Assembly: GCF_035582795.1 (NCBI RefSeq)
Contig: NC_134367.1
Location: 89,139,062 to 89,203,061, forward strand
Length of the DNA: 64,000 nucleotides
Source: Mycteria americana
Taxonomy: Eukaryota; Chordata; Aves; Ciconiiformes; Ciconiidae
Direction of reading: 5' to 3'
Positions 11,976 through 24,597 of this stretch are shown here, piece by piece. The position numbers and the translations under genes are program-made. The notes under the pieces are model-generated. The model worked only from the letters and a program-made list of their open reading frames with translations. It made no database searches and was not told the DNA's origin. Each line of letters starts with the position of its first letter. Position 1 is the stretch's first letter.

Positions 11976-14900
11976 GTTTGTAAATATCTTCACACAGAAA
12001 TATTACAGGATCTAGTATAGAGATAAATAACTCCCTAGACCTGCATCTGCTTTATCAGAAAATGTAATTGAAACAGTCCTTTTGGCTCTGATCGGACAAG
12101 TATGTCTTTGCTTATTTAATAGACAGTTTGTATTGTTCAGTGTTTGAAGACTGAGACTGGCTTGAGAGAGGGATGCTGGGACTGCTGGAGTCAAGAGGCA
12201 AAAGGAAACTGCAGCTAGACAAGAAGTCTAAGGCTACAATTATTACTAGCAAATCTCTGCTCTGGTAGCTCATTTGGCACTGTAGGTCTGTATGGATCCC
12301 CTCACTTTCAGGTTAGTTCCAGCACATCAAGGAGTGTCCCTGCCAGTGCGTGTAACAGTTACCTGCTCTCAGTAGGTGTCCCCAGCTGCAATGCATCCTG
12401 CACATCTCTCTTCCTCTGGGGTAATGTGGGAGGTGGATGGTGCTCTGTCAGGGAGGTCTTTTTAGGAGACTTGGAAGAAAATGGCATATAATTTGATTTA
12501 ATAATAATAACAACAACAACAACAACAACATAAAGATGATCATACTTAATTGCACCAAAAGTCCATTTAGCCCAGTACCCTCATCTGAGCTACTAGTAGT
12601 TACTTGGGGGAGGAATATAAGGAATTGAGCAAATACGCAGTATTTCTTGTTGTTTTTTGTACATCTGCCACATTATGATTTGAGTGGCACCTGGGGTTTT
12701 TTTATCTTATGATAAATAGTGAACAATTGTTCTATATTAATATTCTTGACACCATTAATGATTTCTTAGCTGTCTGTCACATCCCTCCTCCATCACAGTA
12801 GTTTAAGGCTGAAGAGTCCGGATGTGTTTAATCTCTCAGGAGATGCCATTCTATAGCTCTGGCCATTCTTTTTTGTGCTCCTTCTTGTTCAGCTGTCTCC
12901 TTTTTGAAATGGAATGACCAGAACTGGGCGAATGGGATGCACAGGTGGGAGTCAGGAGGGAGAGCTGCATGTTCTATGCCTTTAGCATGCAATGTTGTGG
13001 AAATACAAACAAAATATATGTCTGAGGGGGTAAGAAAAAGTTCAGTGGAAGAAAAAACCAGACTGATAAGGGCATAACTGGCTACAAGATACTGAGCTAA
13101 AGGAAGTCAGATTTAAAAATTCCCAAATAATCTTAATTCTAGTGTTTTAAAATTCTGGTATTTTTTAAGTTTGACTATTTGACAGTGCTATTTTAACTTC
13201 ATTTTAACATAAACATCCATACATATAACAATACGGCTTTGTTATACAGAAAACATGTTTATGTCTCACTGAGCAGGTTCTGAAGTTGTTACAAGCTGTT
13301 GTCATTAAAGTTTACTGAAGTAATTTTTCATATTTCCAATTACTATTTTCACAAGAATATCACCAGAGGTTTTAATTATAAATCAATTATTGAGTATAAA
13401 TACTACAAAGGAGTGTGAGAACTGGTGAAATTGTCATTAGACATTCCTCACAAAGCCAAATTGGAAGACATCTTTAAATGTTCAAAACATCTTTTCTACA
13501 TCAAAAAACAGAGGCTAGAGAGGTGCAAAATATTTATGTGATGGTTTTAGCAATGCCTACTTACTAGTGCTTCTAACTTTAAGAAATTATGGGTACTTCA
13601 TAGAAGTGAAATGATTTTTCAGTTATACTAGATAGGGAGAATTTCAGGGTACGTCTCCACACTCAGTACAACTGCTGCTCCCTCACCCGTAGGGCTCTTT
13701 GGGAAGCGTGCTCACTTAAATCTCTTGGCCCATCCCCAGGGAGGTGCCTGGTGCCCAGAGCTGGGGCTGCCCCGGTGCCCCCCAGCTGCTCTGCTCCTTG
13801 CTGGGGTGGTGGGACGGGCCCTGGCTCCCGCCACGGGGAGCCCCTGCCACTACCACCCCCCCAGCCCTGGGGAGCCCCTAGCCCTCACTGCACCATGACA
13901 TACCAGTTGCTTATTTGTTTGTCATTTACATCTGGAGTCCTGGCTAAATAGCTGTAAAATTTGCTACACTCCTCACTCTATTATAGAATGGGTATAGAGC
14001 TTAATAAAGTGTTACAACAACAAAATGATACAGATAGACTTTTTAAAAAATTTGTTCATTCAGACAGTAAGTCATAACATGTGAGAGGGGACATTCAAAA
14101 GACTATTTAACATAGTAAATGACCAATTTCACATTAATTTTTTGTCACAGTACAGTTACTGACAATGAACAATAATTTATTGTCTAATTATTCCTAGCTT
14201 CATATTGCAGGAATGTATCACAATACTGGGATTATTAATGGCTGATTATCTTGTATCAGAAGGTGGCAGTACAGCACAATTCTTAACCACAATTGTAGAT
14301 GTGGGAATATTACTGCCTGAAATATTGGATACCTGTGAAGAATATGGAAAATTACCCTGGCTTGACAGGCCAACACCAGTATTGCGTGACTCCTAATGCA
14401 AATGCAAGTTACTAAGACATTAAGCGTGAGGAAGACTGTATTGTTTCATGCTGCTTACAACACACGCTAAGTCAAGGGCTTTCATGCTTTTGCAAATCTT
14501 GTCATTGGAAGTGTTATATCTAGGGTGAAAAACATGACCCAAAATTTTATTGTGTCTGGGTTACAAAACCTGTATGGACATAAACTCATTTTAACCATCA
14601 TTTTTGAATGCTAGAAACTACACAGCAGAAACTGCAGCTGCTGAACTGAGTGAGAGGAAGTGGCTGGGAGGAAAATTACAATTTCCTATCTGGGTCCTTT
14701 AAACTCCATGTTACTACCAAATGTGACATGACTTTTTTGACCACAGACACTTCAAACAACATCCTCATGCTGGTACACACACAGACTGCCAGAAACAGCA
14801 GCCAGCAATGCCAGATTTTGCAAACTCTTTCAGGGCCTGGCTTACCTTAGTCGCGTTGTGGTTTTGCTGATGTGAGAGGTGAAGCAGGAGGTTGATGGCA

Positions 14901-17900
14901 GCCTTCCCATCTCTGGCAGTCTGTGAGAGCAGAAATAGTGTGGGACAGCAAGGAGGCAGCATTTGGGTTAGGTGTTTTACTGGGGGAGGCAGAGAATATT
15001 TACGAGTATCTTCTAGCTGGAAAAGAGGAGGGAGTGCAGGAGTGAGAGCATCAAATACAGAATATCCATACTAGAAATAGGATGCATGGACAAGGATTAT
15101 AAAAATAGGACTAAATGTCTGACCTCATTGAGGCCAGTGGCCAAACTTCCATTCACGTCCACAGGGGGCAAGGTTTCACGGAGTCATTTGAGCAGATGGC
15201 TTCATTTCATAACAACTGTATGTGTGGGACTGGGTTTTGTTTTGTAACTATTTTTGTGCAGCCAGGCTTCTCCTCTTTTTTGTCTATTGTAGTGCTTCTC
15301 ACATGTTTTCAATCAGAATGGGAGCTCCTCGGGACCTGTCTGTGGAGGCCAAAGACTGACCCGTATAATTTTATGTGCGCTTGGTGTGCCACATTTGAGT
15401 TCTTACTGTTGTAAGATGATTTTACAAAGGTCATTGCTTCTTGTTTCTACCATTTTTATTAGGCAATCTACTTTTCCCACCAAATGTACTGGTGAAGATG
15501 AGGAAACCACAGAAGTTTGAATCATGAGAACCATGATTCAATTGGATACTGTGGATAATTATTCAAATGTACTTGAATTTCTGTGTCGTAGAATTGGATT
15601 GAAAATCACAAGCAATATTGACGCTTGTGTTAGTTTGTTTTCAATCATACCATAAATCTCATTAGTACTCTTTTTTACAGCTTTTCAGTACTTTTGCATC
15701 TAGTCTGTGAAGTTGTTCATCTTTAACTTTTCTGAGGCATTGCCACTTTGGTCAGAATTTTATTTAGAGCCTCAGAACAACTGCACCAGGTTCAGCAGTA
15801 AATGCAAGCTATGAATATATTTTGCAGCGTAAACAGGGTGGTGATAAGCCAGTGTGTTGGTCTGTTCGACTCTTTCAGAGCACAGCAGGGGCATGGCAGG
15901 GCTGCCTCCTTCGTGACCTTTTGTAATTGTTCTTTCCTGCAGTTAGAATTTGTATCTTTATAGCATTTAATGTAAACATATAGGTTTCAAAGTGTTGTAT
16001 TAACTATATAAATGTAGACTTTACTGAAGTTAAATTAGAGGACAGCAGTTGAAAAGTAATCTGCACACAGTACACTGCAACACAATGGTAAAGAAGAATC
16101 TTGGGGGAAAGTCACAAGAACAATTATACTCTTCCAAAAAGCTCCAGAATATTTAATGTCTGTAAAAATAGACATTGCTTACTGAGACATCATCTTAAAA
16201 GTCCACATACATGTGCTTGTGTGCTTGTATATGCACGCTCCTGTACGCAAACTCTGAAATGGTATCTGGATTCTCCACAGACACTCTTGTATTGCAGATT
16301 TACCAACAAAGATGTTCTTTCTTTCCTTCTTTCAGAGAGATTGGTTCAATTGTCAGGTCACTGGGTTGCTTCCCAACTGAGGCAGAACTACATGAACTGC
16401 TTGCAAAGGTAAATGTTTAGATCTTTTGTATTTTTTTCAGTCTTAAACTTGCACAAGTTTGGCTCTTCTGCCTTGCTGTGTGGGAAACCTAAGCTCTTTT
16501 CCCAGAGGTTGGAAGTGTCATGGAAGTGATTCAGGCAGGCAGGCAGTCTCTCAGGTTGTCCTGAAGCAAGCCTTTAGGCTGATGAGGTAACAACATTGAT
16601 GGGTTAAAATGAGGAGTCTTTGACTCTCTTTTACCCCAGAAGGTCACTGTGACACTGTGCCAAGGTGGAGGGGCGTTTATAGCAAATGGAGGAAAAATTG
16701 GTTTTGGCTGATGAAAAAGAATGTCCTAAACCTCAGTTGCATTAGGATATCCAAACCCTAACCATCTCACTCTTCTGGACATGTCATGGGCACACACTGA
16801 TGATTAAGTGATAAAAATTAGTTCTTGAGCAGGTGTTAAAATTATACATCAAATTAAAAAAATACACAGAGGGAAGACCTGCTATGTTTTTTCACTGGGT
16901 CCTGTATTGCTCTCTTATAGTTAGACCTCCCAACTTTCTGTTCCTCCTGAGGTCTCTCCCAGTCTTGAGATTTCTCAGTTATAGATAAGTAATCTTTTCT
17001 TACTTGATTACTTAAGCATGTAAGTCAGAATTCAGACATAAAACCTCACAAGACCTAGCAGTCCTCCCGTTCTCCCAGTGATACGCAGGGGTAAAGAACT
17101 TCAATCACATTTCTCCACAGTCTTTTCCTACACTAATTTTTGTCTCCTTACCTCATGCTTGTAATAGAAAGGATGGTGTGCTGGTGCTACGGCAGGGTAT
17201 GGTTAATAAGTGGGACAAAGAAGTGGGAAAAAGACTTCACATTCTTTTTGCAAATGGATATGCTGCGTTAAGGAATGGAAGATGCTGGGGCTGAGAGGTG
17301 GGGGAAGGATTTTTTGCTTTTTCATGTATAGGTCAGGACACTGGGAATTGATCTCTCTTACTCTTTTCCTCCTGTCCCCAACAAAAATTTGCATAGTTGC
17401 AGTAGTAGTCTGTCCTCAGTAGCCTTGTCTGGTCTCTTGTAGATCAGAATTTAGTGTGAGAAAACTTGTGCTAAGTCTTGTGAAAATGACGCAGCTGCTT
17501 CAGATGAGGAAGTGCAAAGAACCATCAGAGGAGAAGGATCTTTTAACATGATACTGCAATCTGTCTGCACTGGTTCTGTACTCTCAGTACCAGATTGTCC
17601 CAGCTCCCACTGACAAACAAGACAAAACGGAAAGAGAAATTATGGTGCTTAATACAGATGATATTTTTAGTGGCCCACAGAGATTTTTGTTTGCAGCAAA
17701 TGAACAGTGCAACTGACTCAAGATACAGAATTGAGAAAAGGAGGGGGATGCTTTGACCCAACCCCCCCCGAGTCCAGGGGAACCAGGAGAGTTTTAGGGC
17801 CTGCCTTCCCCTCCCAAAGAGACTGGACTTTCTATTTTTTTTTTTTTTCCAATTTTCAGCATTACTGAAAATTTGAGATAAGTAGTACATAACAAAGTAC

Positions 17901-20900
17901 AATGCAGTACGGCTATGAGGCGGAAGATTCTTGAGATACAACAGTATAACATGTATGCAATTGTTGATTATAAGGATATTAAATTAAAGTACAGATACTG
18001 CAGGAAGAAAGAATACATTCAAGAGTAATGGTCAACCTTAAAGAACAGTGAACTGGAAGTTAAATCTCAAAGAAGGTTTCACAGTGTCTGTAAATGAAAC
18101 CTTGGCATAGTTTTAATACCAGAAGAACACTATCTTCTTGCAGAACCCTTCATGTATTATGTTAATCACTAATATATCTCAATTTGTATAAGATACCATT
18201 ACCATTGACTGTGGTAAATACCATTTTATCTTAATCTAGATAAAGTAAAAATTGTCTCTGTTGCCTGGTTTGTAACCAAGCTATTTCCCCAGTATTTTTG
18301 CCCATTGTAAGCTGTGATTCATTTCTGTTTCTCACTACTTGTGTCTCTCAGTCATCTATCTTCCCATTAGCCTTATTGTAGCTAAACTAGCATATGTTGA
18401 CTTCAAGTTATTCCTATCTGCCAAATCAGCATTCATATAATTATTTTATCTCTAAAAATTATCATATATTGTTTCCTATATTGCCTTATGCTAAATGCTG
18501 TACTTAATATCATATCTTTAGTCCTGCTTACAAAGTTAAGATTAAATGTTAAGCCTAGAGATGGTGAAAGCTAATCTGAGGGTTACTACAATGCCCGGAG
18601 TTTGGAATCCCAGGTTCAGTGCACTGCTCTGCTGCAGATCACCTGGATAACTGTGGAAAATGGTTTTGTTTCTTTGTGACTCAAGTCCCCAAATGTTACG
18701 TGGACAGTAATAGTATGGCTGTGAGAGTAGAGACATGAAACATAATGAGTGCCACAGTACAGTTGTTACGGGAGCTGTGGATGTACCCAAAGGAAGGAGA
18801 GAGAGCAAACCTCACAGAGTTTGAGCAAGCAAATACTGTTACTGTCACAGCCACTGTGAAAAGAGGGGGAATTACAGAAAAAGGAAAACATCAGTGGGAA
18901 ATGAGCTATAGGAATGAGCATGAGGAAGAGTAAGAGGATACACATACCTGCAAATCTGAACACTTACTGACTTAGGCAAGGTTAATATATTCAGTTTACT
19001 CACACATCTATCCAATGTTCGAAATAGGATTAATTTTAACAGTTCAAGATATTGCTGGGCCTGTAGAGCCACTGAAATGGAAGCTGTTCTTTACAGGTCA
19101 GAGGAAGCTGAGGTTGCTCATCACCTCCCAGGACTAGTTGCATTGTCAGGAAGGACATGTTTCTTCCACAGACTGCTTTCTGAAGGCAAAATACAAATAG
19201 TACACCAACAAAAAGAGGCAAATCTGGATGATATTTGTCAGTGAGGGCTGACATTTTCACAGGTATTTGTTACGTTGAGCTCTGAAGTGGTCATTGCCAG
19301 TGAGTTCTTCTGCTATGAAAATTGGGATGACCTTCAGCTGTTTGGATGAGCAGATCTAACGTTTTGTGACTCTTATACATGGTTTACATAACTTACCATC
19401 TTTGTGGATATTTTGGGTGCTTGCTTTTGGTTGTTCTGCTTAATACAAGACACATCTATCTATTTCTGATAAATAGCTACCATATTTCTTTTTCTGTCTC
19501 TGTGGACTTCTGACCTAATACTAGTTGAAGCACAGATGTTCCCTAAAACATCCAGTGTTCTTATACATCTCAATATTTGTGATGCATGGAATAGTTCAGT
19601 GTATTGGCTAACTGTTATGTCACTGCAAAGAAGTTAAGTTTTGCCAGGTATTTTGTTACACCTTTTCAGTCAAGCAAGCAGTAAAACAAATGATTCTGTA
19701 ATGGTAAAAGGTACCATTTGATTTAGCATGAAGCATGCAACAGCTTCATTTCTTTGCTAAAGATCCCTTCCTTTAGGCTTACCAAACAGAAGGGAAAAAG
19801 TGCTTTTTCAAGCCAATTTCCACTCTAAAGCAGCAAGAGGTGGTGGCTGCCTGCTTTTAGCAATCAAAACCCTTCAAGAGCACTGGAAAAGAGCATGCAG
19901 CAGGAGTTGCAGCTCTCCATTTAAGCAACTGGATGTATCACCCCAGCTCTGACCCAGCTCCCAAGAGGAAGATTTCTTACTTCGTCTTTTCTTGGCTCAG
20001 TTAGGAGATTTCAAATCAGTGCCTATTTGAGTCTTCTTTCAATCTGAGCTGTGTCTTGGAGAGCCTAGCAAGGTGTCGATGCTGCCATGTGAGACCACAA
20101 GGCACGCATCCAGTTTCAACACAGACAGGAACAGGCTAGCTCCATTAAGAGGGCTCCTTTTGGGAGTAAAACTTGAAATTTTAAGGGAAGGGATGCACCC
20201 TGATGATAGGGAGCAGTTTTTACCACGTTGCTCATCTCCTGTGGAAGTATAATAACGTGGTGAGAATGCTGCTAGAAGTCCCCGATGTTTTGGGGCTAAT
20301 CTGTTAATTTAGTTGAGACACAAAGGGAAGCTTTTCTTTGGGTAGCATTTTATGGGCTGCCTTATGAGTGTTTCAGACTGCCCTGACTCAGTCTGCCTGC
20401 CTCTCTGGTCCTTCCCCTGATGACTCTCTCTGGCTATGAAACATGTGGAGGCAACAGATTCCATCCTTGAGGTATACTAGACTGGGGCTATGTCCAAACT
20501 AGCACATTAAATATGCCCAGAAACATCCTTGAGAGTTGAAGCCAGCTGGCACAGAGAAGCTCATGTCTACCCTGGTAAATGTTTTATGCGGAGTGGCTGC
20601 ACAAAGCAGCCTGCTGGAGAACAGTCCCTAAGGTCCTAGCCAGGCCTGGTGACTGCTGGGGGGAGTGTTAGGTGGCACAGGCCAAAATCATGCCAGGGAA
20701 TGTGCTAATGGTTTGCTGTTATGGGTGGTCACATTACACTGCTTGGGAATGTTCCAGGTCCTGCTAGACTTTACTGGTATGAATGCAGTCTGAATGTTTA
20801 AACCTCTGCTGAGTTATTGTGGAAGATAAGATCAGTTACTAGGCGTCCAGTTCCTTTGCATGAATGGTTTCTAAGCACAAGAGGGCAATATTGAGTTGTT

Positions 20901-23900
20901 GAAAGTGTCTATAATGCAGGCCTGTATTTTGCCTGGGATATTATTTCTTCCTCTAATTTCTTTCTATTTGATCACAAGCGTTTCACTCAGATGTTATGGT
21001 GCCATGTGATATTAAAGACCTGATCTAATATTCAAAGTCTAACTCTGTAATTTTAATGCAGGAACCACCCCAATTTTCTGGTTTTCGTATTAGTTTGCTA
21101 ATGAGTCATATAACCTGCCATACTTAAGTTTTATTTTTAGGTAGAAGAAGAAGAACCGACCGGATACATTCATCTGGAAAAGTTTCTTCCAGTGATGACA
21201 AAAGTACTACTCGACAGAAGGTAATGGAAAGTGGATTTTCTGTGTCTGTAGTTTATTCCAGATTGACAAGGTTGATTCTGAAAGAATATATCTACAGTAA
21301 TTTTATGTAACTGGAAGGAGTACAGATTTTTTTTTTTGTTATTTAAACTCAGTTTACATTAGCTTCATAGATTTTGTTTCAAAATTACTTCACTCAGTTT
21401 ACATTAGCTTGATAGATTTTGTTTCAAAATTACTTCATCTACATAAAATTATGTTGTACGGATGATATAAATAATAACAGCTTATAATCATGAATTGTGA
21501 TAATGTGTAGCTTTTGTATTTTTAATGTGAATCAGAATTAACTTGCTATTCAACGTGTTTTGTGCATCTCTGAAATACTTTATATGCAAATTAAGGTCAT
21601 AACCATTACTTTCTCTGAACATGTGAGTTACAGTTACTGAGAAGCACAGTGTGTTACAGTGTATTTTCAATAAGTTGTATAAATCAGCTTCATGTTCATG
21701 TCTCAAAATAACAGCCAGGTACAGTTGAATGTACACAACTAACACTAAAAGACTGCCGCTCTATAAATCTAGAACAAAAACACTGTTCATTATTCAAAGG
21801 TACATGAAATCTTTGCATGTACACAGGAACTTGTGCTATTTTGATATTTTGCACTAAAAGCAAGATTACTTACAGGGAATTTATCTTTCTTTTTAAAGAT
21901 GGTAGCCACGGGTTGTGGGAGACTCAGTCTTGTCCAATACTGAGAAGTTATTTTGCACCCAGAGGGCCTTTGGTAGGAGGGTGTTCTACACATGAAATAG
22001 CTATAGGATTTCCCCAAACTGTCTCGTAGCATCCAGAGGCAACAGGGTCCACTCTGGGGCTGTGTTTGAGAGTCTTTGTGCCCGTATCTGGACACGGACC
22101 AGCCAGCACTGTTTGGGTACCGGTGTGCCGGCGCTGGTGCATTGCCTTCCCAGGTTCCTGCACCTTTGCCTTCTCTGGCCTTCACGGCACATTTCTGGTT
22201 CCACACTGCTGTTCACCCTTTCACAAAATGATACCTTGCTGCTCTGGGCTCGCTGCTTCTCCTTCACACCCCCTCCACACAAACATACACACACACACAA
22301 AACCCCCACACACGTTCCCCAGGCTAGTGCAGGCTTGTCAAGACCCACTTTACCTTTTGGGTCACCATGTCCATAGTTCACTTATCCAAGGGCAGATGAG
22401 ATTTTGATCACAAAAAACAAGGCCTCTTCTTAGCATGTTTGATTTTTAGATAGTAAAAGAGCGAGGCAGGTCTGGATGAAACAATCAAGCAGTTAGAACC
22501 TCCCTGGCTTCAACATCTTCTCTTTAGTATTCTTGGGGGTTGGTGAGAGTCTGCTGGGCTATGGAAGGTCTCCGTTGCTGCACAGGGCTTCCTTTCCAGC
22601 TCTGAAATCAGGCACACATATGCACGCGCACACGTGCCCAGTTCTCCTGCCTCTCTGAAATTGTTAGCGACAGACCTTTCTTTTATAGCTACCAGCCTCC
22701 TTTGCTCATCATCAGCTCATTACTGTCAAAGTCCCACTAGGTGATCTGTTGCCTAGCTACCAGCGTACCTGGACAAAACTTTGTTTTCTTGGTTTGGCCA
22801 TCTTCTGTTCAGTGCATTGGCTACATGGAATGATTCAGCTATTATTGATTCCTACTAACCCACTCAGCCAGCCCAGACATGCAGAAGCCATTCAACTGGC
22901 TCCTTAGCACAAGGAAAATTAAACAGGAGTACAATAAAAGACATGAGAGGTAAAGATATGGACAGTTCTGAAAAGCCAAGCTGGAATTAAATGTTTGATA
23001 GACAAACTTAGTAAATTCTCATTGAAAATAAGTTTTCCCTTTCCTTTAGTACTCATATTTTATTCTTTCAGAATAGTACAGTAGCCTGCCAAACAGTGAC
23101 TTGACTTAACTTTTCTGATTCAATGGTTTCAGCTACCGGCCTATTCCAGAAGATGTTCTTCTACATGCATTTGAGGTCTGTAACTAAATATTCAAGTACC
23201 TAATTGCTGGAAAGAAGTTGCTGATTCTTGATTCAATATGTTTAAAACCACAAGTTTTATTCTTTTTCTTTAAAGGCTTTGGATGAGAATAAATGTGGAT
23301 ATATTACTAAAGAGGAGCTGGTCAAATATTTGACTGAAGAAGGTAACATGACTTTTGTAATATCAGTATTTAAATAAATAAACATTACATGTGTATATGG
23401 CACCTTGAGGTCCTCATTCTGCATGCCAAAACTTGCAGGAGTAGGTACATTGTCTTCAAACAATACCGTTGCTGTGATGAGTGGCTGCAGACTAGAACAT
23501 TTCGCTGGTGAATAATGCAGGGAAAGAACATTCATCTGCCTGCTTGCAGACATAAGATAGAGGTTATTATTATTAAGAGTCATAATTCGGTCTTGTGTGC
23601 ACATTTTATGATTCTGTGCACATCTATGTGCTTCCTAAGGATGTGCCTCTTTTTCTGTCCTCCTGTAAAATTGTAGTTAGATTTCCAGATGTTGCAGGTA
23701 GTTTCAGTGCTCATTCATTCCTACATTATCTTGATATTAATTCTTGTGCCGTACGCAAACAAAGAGATTCAAAGACCAGATTTAAGTTGTATATCAAGTA
23801 ATCCTCAGTATCCCTTGGAGAGCCTGCTTTTCTTGCATGGCTGACTCATGCCTGCCTGCCTCAAGTACAAAACGATGTGCAGGCTTTGCGCAAGACCTAT

Positions 23901-24477
23901 CCTCAGATGGGGACCTTGTTCTCAAAGAGGGATGCAGTAGGCCATCAGCAGCTTTGAAGCTCCTAAAAGAGAAAAACCAGAGCCTTTCATGATGTAAATA
24001 ATACAAGTGGAAGGATAGCCAAATGAGAGATAATAATTCTCCTGTACGCATTGGAAGAATTCCCTCTGACAAAAACAGTTGTTTCGAAATCCCTGTGGCA
24101 AAGAGGAACAGGCTGTTTTGGAGTCTGTGAACTAAAAGGAGATCAGGAGATCCAGGTCCTCTGTCTCCTTTCCCTTAGACCAGCTTGCTTGGTGTGCAGG
24201 ACTTACACTGGCAAAAGTGAAGGAATTGGACCCTTTGTATTGCCTTTTTCTCCTCTGTGTGAGGACTGAAAGGAGATCCTTGCAAGGGAAAAGCAGGGTA
24301 ATTTGCCAGCCCTGAAAAGAACATTTATCAAGACAAAGTGTTATTCTCTGCTGTCTTTCAGGTGAGCCCTTTACTCGGGAAGAAATGGAGGACATGCTCT
24401 CCACGGCTCTAGATCCAGAAACAAATACTATTCGCTACAGAGACTACATTTCAATGGTGGTAGTAGACGAAAGTTAA
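11891..24477 (+). CDS. EFCAB2: EFCAB2 / DRC8, EF-hand protein of the dynein regulatory complex (six exons, start missing)
   Basis: Six exons join in phase: 11891-11975, 16336-16408, 21141-21220, 23133-23175, 23276-23342 and 24362-24477. All introns have GT...AG ends. They encode the C-terminal 153 residues plus a TAA stop; comparison with the mammalian protein suggests that only about ten N-terminal residues lie in an upstream exon outside the window or unrecognised. The protein has calmodulin-like EF-hand pairs. The first visible hand starts EAFEVFDHE in the first exon. The third-quarter hand (DENKCGYITKEE) is almost canonical but has Cys at loop position 5. The segment RPIPEDVLLHAFE is highly characteristic. 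By homology it is a subunit of the nexin-dynein regulatory complex in motile cilia and sperm flagella. A poly(A) signal follows 121 bases after the stop. No pseudogene features are seen. Confidence 0.96.
11976..12498. other. EFCAB2 intron, proximal part
   Basis: No gene or recognised repeat up to the triplet repeat at 12499. Confidence 0.5.
12499..12530. repeat. (AAT)n(AAC)n microsatellite
   Basis: About four AAT units pass into seven AAC units. Potentially length-polymorphic. Confidence 0.9.
12541..12960 (-). mobile_element. Ancient CR1/L3-like LINE relic
   Basis: The part 12780-12960 reads AGGCTGAAGAGTCC, then TTTAATCTCTC, a GGCCATTCTTTTTTGTGCTC block and GGAATGACCAGAACTGGGCG. This is the degenerate pattern of the 3' part of old amniote CR1/L3-type LINEs in antisense. 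The preceding 12541-12660, with GTCCATTTAGCCCAGTA, may be a separate old repeat. No open frame survives. Confidence 0.5.
12961..16335. other. EFCAB2 intron
   Basis: Mostly AT-rich sequence. It contains a small GC-rich islet at about 13735-13890 (see findings) and a two-part hairpin at 15597-15646. No exon is recognised. The 63-codon frame at 14205-14396 has no splice borders or known family. Confidence 0.5.
15597..15646. repeat. Interrupted inverted repeat
   Basis: Inner arms CACAAGC (15607-15613) and GCTTGTG (15623-15629) enclose a 9-base loop. Outer arms GATTGAAAA (15597-15605) and TTTTCAATC (15638-15646) are also exact. The two stems are separated by 1 base on the left and 8 bases on the right. 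Confidence 0.8.
16336..16408 (+). CDS. EFCAB2: EFCAB2 coding exon, second in window
   Basis: 73 bases after a TTCTTTCAG acceptor, ending before GTAAAT. With the split Arg codon it reads REIGSIVRSLGCFPTEAEL and on to LLAK, the exiting helix of the first EF hand and the start of the second. Confidence 0.95.
16409..21140. other. EFCAB2 intron
   Basis: 4.7 kb with no recognised gene or mobile element. A short T-run (about 17835-17848) and a C-run are the only simple repeats. The longest open frame (132 codons, minus strand, 17543-17941) crosses the T-run and has no recognisable family. Confidence 0.5.
21141..21220 (+). CDS. EFCAB2: EFCAB2 coding exon, third in window
   Basis: 80 bases after a TTTTATTTTTAG acceptor, ending before GTAATG. 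It reads VEEEEPTGYIHLEKFLPVM and on to LLDR, the second half of the first EF-hand pair. Confidence 0.96.
21347..21436. repeat. 45-bp tandem duplication in an EFCAB2 intron
   Basis: Copies 21347-21391 and 21392-21436 are directly adjacent. They differ at a single base, position 20 of the unit (C in the first, G in the second). Confidence 0.97.
21437..23132. other. EFCAB2 intron
   Basis: No exon recognised. A short, impure CA-rich repeat lies at about 22283-22315. The overlapping open frames at 21790-22407 are in GC-richer sequence but have no family resemblance. Confidence 0.5.
23133..23175 (+). CDS. EFCAB2: EFCAB2 coding exon, fourth in window (43 bp)
   Basis: A very short exon between GGTTTCAG and GTCTGT. 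With the split Ser codon it reads SYRPIPEDVLLHAFE. The short length explains why it is invisible to open-frame scans; the phase match on both sides and the conserved motif support it. The following intron is only 100 bp. Confidence 0.94.
23276..23342 (+). CDS. EFCAB2: EFCAB2 coding exon, fifth in window
   Basis: 67 bases after a CTTTAAAG acceptor, ending before GTAACA. It reads ALDENKCGYITKEELVKYL and on to TEE. It holds an EF loop with Asp at 1, Asn at 3, Cys at 5, Gly at 6 and Glu at 12; Cys at position 5 is unusual for a calcium-binding loop. Confidence 0.96.
23343..24361. other. Last EFCAB2 intron
   Basis: 1.0 kb, no recognised feature. Confidence 0.55.
24362..24477 (+). CDS. EFCAB2: EFCAB2 terminal coding exon
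   Basis: Follows a CTGTCTTTCAG acceptor. With the split Gly codon it reads GEPFTREEMEDMLSTALDPE and ends ISMVVVDES, stop at 24475-24477. It is the last EF hand of the protein. Confidence 0.96.
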
Positions 24478-24597
24478 GATCTTCCCCTATAGTGTTTGAG
24501 ATGCCTTTTGGTAACAGCAGTGTAGCTTGGCAGTTAGTTGAAATATGTATCTTAAAGGATAACAAAGCTTGGCTTGTGACCTTGTACTTATAATTAC

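Noticed and set aside
16534..16550. GGCA repeat as a CRISPR-like or regulatory array
   Set aside because: Only a few units of a four-base repeat; CRISPR arrays are not expected in a vertebrate genome.
17543..17941. 132-codon open frame on the minus strand in an EFCAB2 intron
   Set aside because: It crosses a long T-run and shows no known domain. Chance frame.
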